From a virus, in IMG/VR virus record IMGVR_UViG_3300005253_000282, positions 1-39,896 of that record: DNA of 39,896 nucleotides. One strand, 5' to 3'. The notes beneath the pieces are model-generated. The model was not told the DNA's origin and made no database searches. It saw nothing but the letters and a program-made list of their open reading frames with translations. Shown piece by piece: positions 37,308-39,896 of this stretch (the stretch's first letter is position 1; each line of letters starts with the position of its first letter). The translations under genes and the position numbers were made by a program.

Positions 37308-37577
37308 TCAGGAAGGCTCAGGGGGGTTCTGGTTGACCTTGCACTGCCTGACATGTTCCCTTATGACTCTTTGACATTCCTCTTTGGTCGCTTCTCTGCC
37401 TGTTAAGAATTTCTCGCCACAATATCGACAATTACCACAATCACACGAAGGACATACAGCAGTTCCCCCCATAGATGCCTCTACTACAGGCTCTCCGCAG
37501 ATGACACAAGGCGCATTTTCATCATATTCCACTGTAACTTTACCACCACCCTTTTTATTGTAAGTTGCCGTTTTCAC
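37308..37577 (-). CDS. Cys-rich zinc protein, 89 aa
   Basis: GTG start at 37577 after AAGGAGG. The product carries CVICGE, CPSCDCGNCRYCGE and a final RQCKVNQ, with multiple CxxC pairs, consistent with two zinc ribbons. The first 20 residues (KTATYNKKGGGKVTVEYDEN) are basic and beta-like. Unknown function. Confidence 0.7.
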   Translation of the reverse strand: MKTATYNKKGGGKVTVEYDENAPCVICGEPVVEASMGGTAVCPSCDCGNCRYCGEKFLTGREATKEECQRVIREHVRQCKVNQNPPEPS

Positions 37578-37734
37578 TTAATCCCTCCTTACCATGCTTT
37601 CTTAATCCGAGGCTAATAGCCCAATTCATCCAGCGGTTGAAAGTCCATTTCTTAGGATTAGCTCTCTTCATTATCCGCTTGTAATCCTCATCGGAGACCC
37701 GGATTCCTCTTGCGTGGCTATCTTTAGTTGGCAT
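37555..37734 (-). CDS. ribbon-helix-helix-like DNA-binding protein, 59 aa
   Basis: Product MPTKDSHARGIRVSDEDYKR then IMKRANPKKWTFNRWMNWAI and SLGLRKHGKE has the strand, helix, helix order (GIRVSDEDYKRIMKRA ... FNRWMNWAI) of Arc/MetJ-type small regulators. The end overlaps the start of the 89-residue gene. Could repress this operon or its neighbour, with targets unknown. Confidence 0.55.
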   Translation of the reverse strand: MPTKDSHARGIRVSDEDYKRIMKRANPKKWTFNRWMNWAISLGLRKHGKEGLSENGNLQ

Positions 37735-38323
37735 CTACCCTTCCTCTATAACCTAATTTATGCAAAATACTTGATACAGTAATGATTGGCATACCTAACA
37801 CAAATGCTATCCCTGAATGGCTTAATCCTGCGTCCCTCAAATCCTTGACTTTGTTATAGTCCCATTTGCGCCTAGCGAATGCCCCCCTAGCTATATTTTC
37901 AGGGTGCTTGGCGAACCCGTGATTTACCCCAATCCGTTTACCAAAGCATCTCCGTGAACAAAAATAATGGTCTCCTGTATAACCCTTTCCCGCTCCCCTT
38001 TTTGGGTTGAGGATATTTGCCATTACCACTGATTTACGCCGATGAAACAATCTACCACACATATCGCAAATAAGCGGTATCCATGTATATTCCGAAGAGC
38101 ACTCCCTAGAACAAAATATTATCCTCTGACTGGTAGCATGAAACTCTTTACGGCAATTGGGACAGATTCTATCCAGCCCCCACAATGCCCTTGTTGGTAG
38201 ACGTTCTTTTTTCAAGACCTGACGAACCCGCTCACGTGTTACCCCTACCCTATCTCCAATCTCTCTTAAAAACATGCAAGGGTTATTTGCCCTTAATTGT
38301 AAAATGCGCTCTTTTGTTAGCAT
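37724..38323 (-). CDS. HTH and zinc-finger protein, 199 aa
   Basis: The first 45 residues (RILQLRANNPCMFLREIGDR, VGVTRERVRQVLKKERLPTR) form a sigma-region-4-like helix-turn-helix. Two Cys4 sites follow (CPNC...CSREC; CDMC...CSRRC), then a second HTH-like part near the C-terminus (NKVKDLRDAGLSHSGIAFVL, GMPIITVSSIL). It is the first gene of the long leftward early operon, directly behind a strong promoter, so it may be a regulator of early genes or an HNH-derived DNA-binding factor. Start ATG 38323. Confidence 0.65.
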   Translation of the reverse strand: MLTKERILQLRANNPCMFLREIGDRVGVTRERVRQVLKKERLPTRALWGLDRICPNCRKEFHATSQRIIFCSRECSSEYTWIPLICDMCGRLFHRRKSVVMANILNPKRGAGKGYTGDHYFCSRRCFGKRIGVNHGFAKHPENIARGAFARRKWDYNKVKDLRDAGLSHSGIAFVLGMPIITVSSILHKLGYRGRVDAN

Positions 38324-38353
38324 ATCTTAACCTCTTTTATATTGTGCACCCTT

Positions 38354-38382
38354 ATCATACCACGGGTTCACCCCTGTGTCAA
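38354..38382 (-). promoter_or_regulatory. strong leftward early promoter with operator-like palindrome
   Basis: On the leftward strand TTGACA (38377-38382) is separated by 17 bases from TATGAT (38354-38359), with one mismatch to the consensus -10. The spacer holds the palindrome GGGT-TC-ACCC (about 38364-38373), a possible repressor site. The promoter would drive the early operon ending at 23301. Confidence 0.75.
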
Positions 38383-38417
38383 GCTTTATTTTATGAGTGA
38401 ATCCATTTATCTTTAGC

Positions 38418-38446
38418 TTGACTTTTTTATTGTTTTTTGATAAGCT
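38418..38446 (+). promoter_or_regulatory. rightward promoter for the HNH gene
   Basis: TTGACT (38418-38423) with a 17-base spacer and TAAGCT (38441-38446). Transcription would start near 38453, the A of the ATG, so the mRNA may be leaderless. The region is A/T-rich and contains the inverted pieces AGCTT and AAGCT. Confidence 0.5.
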
Positions 38447-38452
38447 AAACAC

Positions 38453-38869
38453 ATGGAAGATAAAAAAGAATATAAAAAGCAATACATGAAGAGATGGCTA
38501 GAAGCTCATCCGAATTATTTTAAACAATGGGAAAAAGCCCATCCTAATTATTTTAGGGAATACCAGATACAAGCAAAGATTAAGGCATTAAGACATTATG
38601 GCAAAGGCAAATGTGCCTGTGTAACATGTGGAGAAAGTAGACTGGCTTGTCTATCTATTGACCATATAATTGCACTTGGGGCAAAACGGCAACGAAAAAC
38701 TGGCATATACCGTTGGTTGATTAAGAATAAATATCCTGAAGGCTATCAAACTTTATGTATGAATTGTCAATTTATAAAAAGTGCCTTTAATAATGAGACA
38801 CGAGGGGTAAATAAAAAAAGATTCCCCCATCTATCCCGTTTTAATAGAATAAATGAGGGATTGTGTTGA
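38453..38869 (+). CDS. HNH-type nuclease, 138 aa
   Basis: The N-terminus is a Lys-rich repeat region (two copies of HPNYFKQWEK / HPNYFREYQ). A zinc-HNH part follows: CACVTCGESRLACLSIDHII, then YRWLIKNKYPEGYQTLCMNC and QFIKS, like HNH and endonuclease VII-type recombination nucleases in phages. The gene is more A/T-rich than neighbours, lies alone on the plus strand between leftward genes, and may be a mobile gene. No ribosome site before the ATG. Confidence 0.7.
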   Translation: MEDKKEYKKQYMKRWLEAHPNYFKQWEKAHPNYFREYQIQAKIKALRHYGKGKCACVTCGESRLACLSIDHIIALGAKRQRKTGIYRWLIKNKYPEGYQTLCMNCQFIKSAFNNETRGVNKKRFPHLSRFNRINEGLC

Positions 38870-38978
38870 CCGAAAGCTTTAACCGCCTTCCTGTGGCTGT
38901 CAGAGCGTGTCAACTAAATCATGGGGGGCAACCCTATGGGACTCTATACCCACAAGATAGCCCCTCATCATAATACAC
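38870..38978. other. short intergenic region
   Basis: No gene seen. It holds a nested imperfect inverted repeat (GGGGC near 38924 to GCCCC near 38963 with TGGG/CCCA inside). It may be a weak terminator of the HNH transcript, but lacks a clear U-run. Confidence 0.4.
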
Positions 38979-39209
38979 TCAATCATGAACTATATCGTGT
39001 AGGCAATCAAGTAATTCCATACTAGCCCCGCAGTGATTGTTTAGGGCTTCGTGTATTTTGTTAAATTTTTCCTTTAGTCTTTCAATTTCCTCTAATGCCT
39101 CAGCATGAGAGAGCTGTTTGTGGACGACATCACGCTGATAGTCACAGTCACATACCCACTTATCACCTTCAATGCGCATCTCCTTCTTGTCGTTTCGGCA
39201 GAGAGGCAT
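38979..39209 (-). CDS. zinc-finger-like protein with helix, 76 aa
   Basis: ATG 39209 has a GGAGG ribosome site. The start MPLCRNDKKEMRIEGDKWVC then DCDY gives Cys-x..-CxC, followed by a coiled-coil helix (SHAEALEEIERLKEKFNKIH). Two further Cys occur at the end. Function unknown; it follows small membrane genes. Confidence 0.65.
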   Translation of the reverse strand: MPLCRNDKKEMRIEGDKWVCDCDYQRDVVHKQLSHAEALEEIERLKEKFNKIHEALNNHCGASMELLDCLHDIVHD

Positions 39210-39222
39210 CGGTCGCCCTCCA

Positions 39223-39411
39223 TTATTCCCTATGCTGCCTATCTATCTGGATGCTTTTAATTTCTTTCTGCATATCATCAAGGCGTTTATTGTGCCCCTT
39301 GACCTCCTGAGTTAATTTGCCTAACAAGAAACCAACTCTCCAGCCTACGCCAATAATGGCAACGAGTAGTGTCAAGCTGGAAAAAATTACTACTAAGGTA
39401 TCTGCAATCAT
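39223..39411 (-). CDS. membrane protein with coiled-coil tail, 62 aa
   Basis: Residues about 3-28 (ADTLVVIFSSLTLLVAIIGV) span the membrane once; the rest (LGKLTQEVKGHNKRLDDMQK and EIKSIQI) is a coiled coil. Such short proteins often act with holins or spanins in lysis modules. It starts just after the 83-residue membrane gene. No endolysin is visible nearby. Confidence 0.65.
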   Translation of the reverse strand: MIADTLVVIFSSLTLLVAIIGVGWRVGFLLGKLTQEVKGHNKRLDDMQKEIKSIQIDRQHRE

Positions 39412-39412
39412 C

Positions 39413-39664
39413 TTACACGCCTTTCTGATCTCTAATATACTTAGTTCCCCACCAGAAATGTCCTATGAGTATTCCTAGTAGAACACCACACCCAAAGATT
39501 AGTAAGCCCCATGACCAAAGATAGTGACCAACCAAAATCATAACGATGGATAATCCCATCTGCCACAGTAAGGGGTAATTCTGCCGGGCATCTCTGGTCA
39601 CGTACGTCCAAGGTCTCTTCCACCAGGGAGTTAGATAGGTATACATCCATTTATAGAGATTCAT
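39413..39664 (-). CDS. putative holin-like membrane protein, 83 aa
   Basis: Two hydrophobic helices are predicted (about 31-45 and 50-70), with aromatic N-terminus MNLYKWMYTYLTPWWKRPWT and charged end. It is the size of class II holins, but no specific family is recognised. Located right after the fibre-like gene, a usual place for lysis genes in phages. Confidence 0.6.
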   Translation of the reverse strand: MNLYKWMYTYLTPWWKRPWTYVTRDARQNYPLLWQMGLSIVMILVGHYLWSWGLLIFGCGVLLGILIGHFWWGTKYIRDQKGV

Positions 39665-39671
39665 TTTCTCC

Positions 39672-39896
39672 TTACGCAGCTACACATATTCCGTGTGCGA
39701 TTAGAGCATCTCTTATAGCGTCTATGACACCATCGGTGGTTGCGTCTCCGCTGTTAATGGCATCGTCAATCCTTGCATCTACTACCTGCGCCCCTAATAC
39801 TTGAGCACTATTAACATCAAGAATAGAATTTACATTATCTATGTTTTGGCTGTTAGCATCTAAAGCACCACTCAGCACTATGCCTGTAATCGTGCT
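39672..39896 (-). CDS. fibre-like virion protein, C-terminal part (runs off right edge)
   Basis: The reading frame is open at the window's right end, with STITGIVLSGALDANSQNID as the first visible residues and a C-terminus VIDAIRDALIAHGICVAA. The Asn/Asp/Ala-rich NIDNVNSILDVNSAQVLGA style fits tail-fibre or baseplate ends. It may be the continuation of the protein starting at 241. Confidence 0.6.
   Translation of the reverse strand, partial: STITGIVLSGALDANSQNIDNVNSILDVNSAQVLGAQVVDARIDDAINSGDATTDGVIDAIRDALIAHGICVAA

Noticed and set aside
38870-38978. Terminator after the rightward HNH gene
   Set aside because: The stem is imperfect and no U-run follows, so I only describe it as a weak inverted repeat.
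1-39896. Integrase, attachment site or lysogeny repressor
   Set aside because: No tyrosine or serine recombinase motif and no clear repressor next to an operator; the HTH and RHH proteins are not enough to call lysogeny.

Overview
The window is essentially all bacteriophage DNA, probably a nearly complete genome of about 40 kb. It has a head and packaging module, a set of tail and fibre-like proteins, and a dense early region of short, overlapping genes. Promoters resemble bacterial sigma-70 sites (TTGACA and TATGAT boxes 17-18 bases apart) and most genes have AGGAGG-type ribosome sites, so the host is a bacterium. No host gene, integrase or repressor is recognisable. I see no tail-tube or classic tape-measure gene. 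A portal is followed by a 1760-residue membrane-active protein, which suggests a short-tailed virus, but this is inference. I find no endolysin or DNA polymerase. Host identity is unknown; a host without ordinary peptidoglycan is one possible reason for the missing endolysin.

Layout: (1) 1-9574, leftward virion genes after the capsid: tail hub or adaptor candidates, beta-rich fibre-like proteins, a repeat protein with YELSTTDFS units, two FmdB-type zinc ribbons and an H-type-lectin-like protein. (2) 9661-21841, the leftward head module in the order small terminase, large terminase, a 177-residue protein, portal, three tiny genes, a membrane-anchored protein, the 1760-residue protein, a structured RNA with its own promoter and terminator, scaffold and major capsid protein. 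(3) 21842-22132, a divergent promoter region. (4) 22133-23341, a short rightward operon of small proteins including an HExxH protein. (5) 23301-38323, the long leftward early region: a metallophosphoesterase, a second HExxH protein, a NinG/HNH nuclease, a P-loop ATPase next to iteron-like repeats, a PP-loop protein, a DNA methyltransferase, a possible NADAR-related protein, an ASCH-like protein, a DUF5131 gene split by an HNH endonuclease gene, an OB-fold-like protein and many zinc-ribbon proteins. (6) 38324-38452, a second divergent promoter region, with a rightward HNH gene. (7) 38979-39896, small membrane proteins and the end of a fibre-like gene whose other part may be at position 1-241.

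How the parts fit: the early leftward operon supplies DNA handling and probably DNA or nucleotide modification, and the terminase-to-fibre operon builds and packages the virion. The most unusual parts are the promoter-RNA-terminator unit at 11347-11738, which contains a tRNA-like fold just upstream of the scaffold gene; the DUF5131 gene interrupted exactly by an HNH gene; the repeated stop-codon/ribosome-site cassette at gene borders at 28278-30156; and the partial duplication of a zinc domain at 24989-26139. Many short genes (26-62 residues) were found by reading the sequence between longer frames and rest on start/stop overlaps and ribosome sites.
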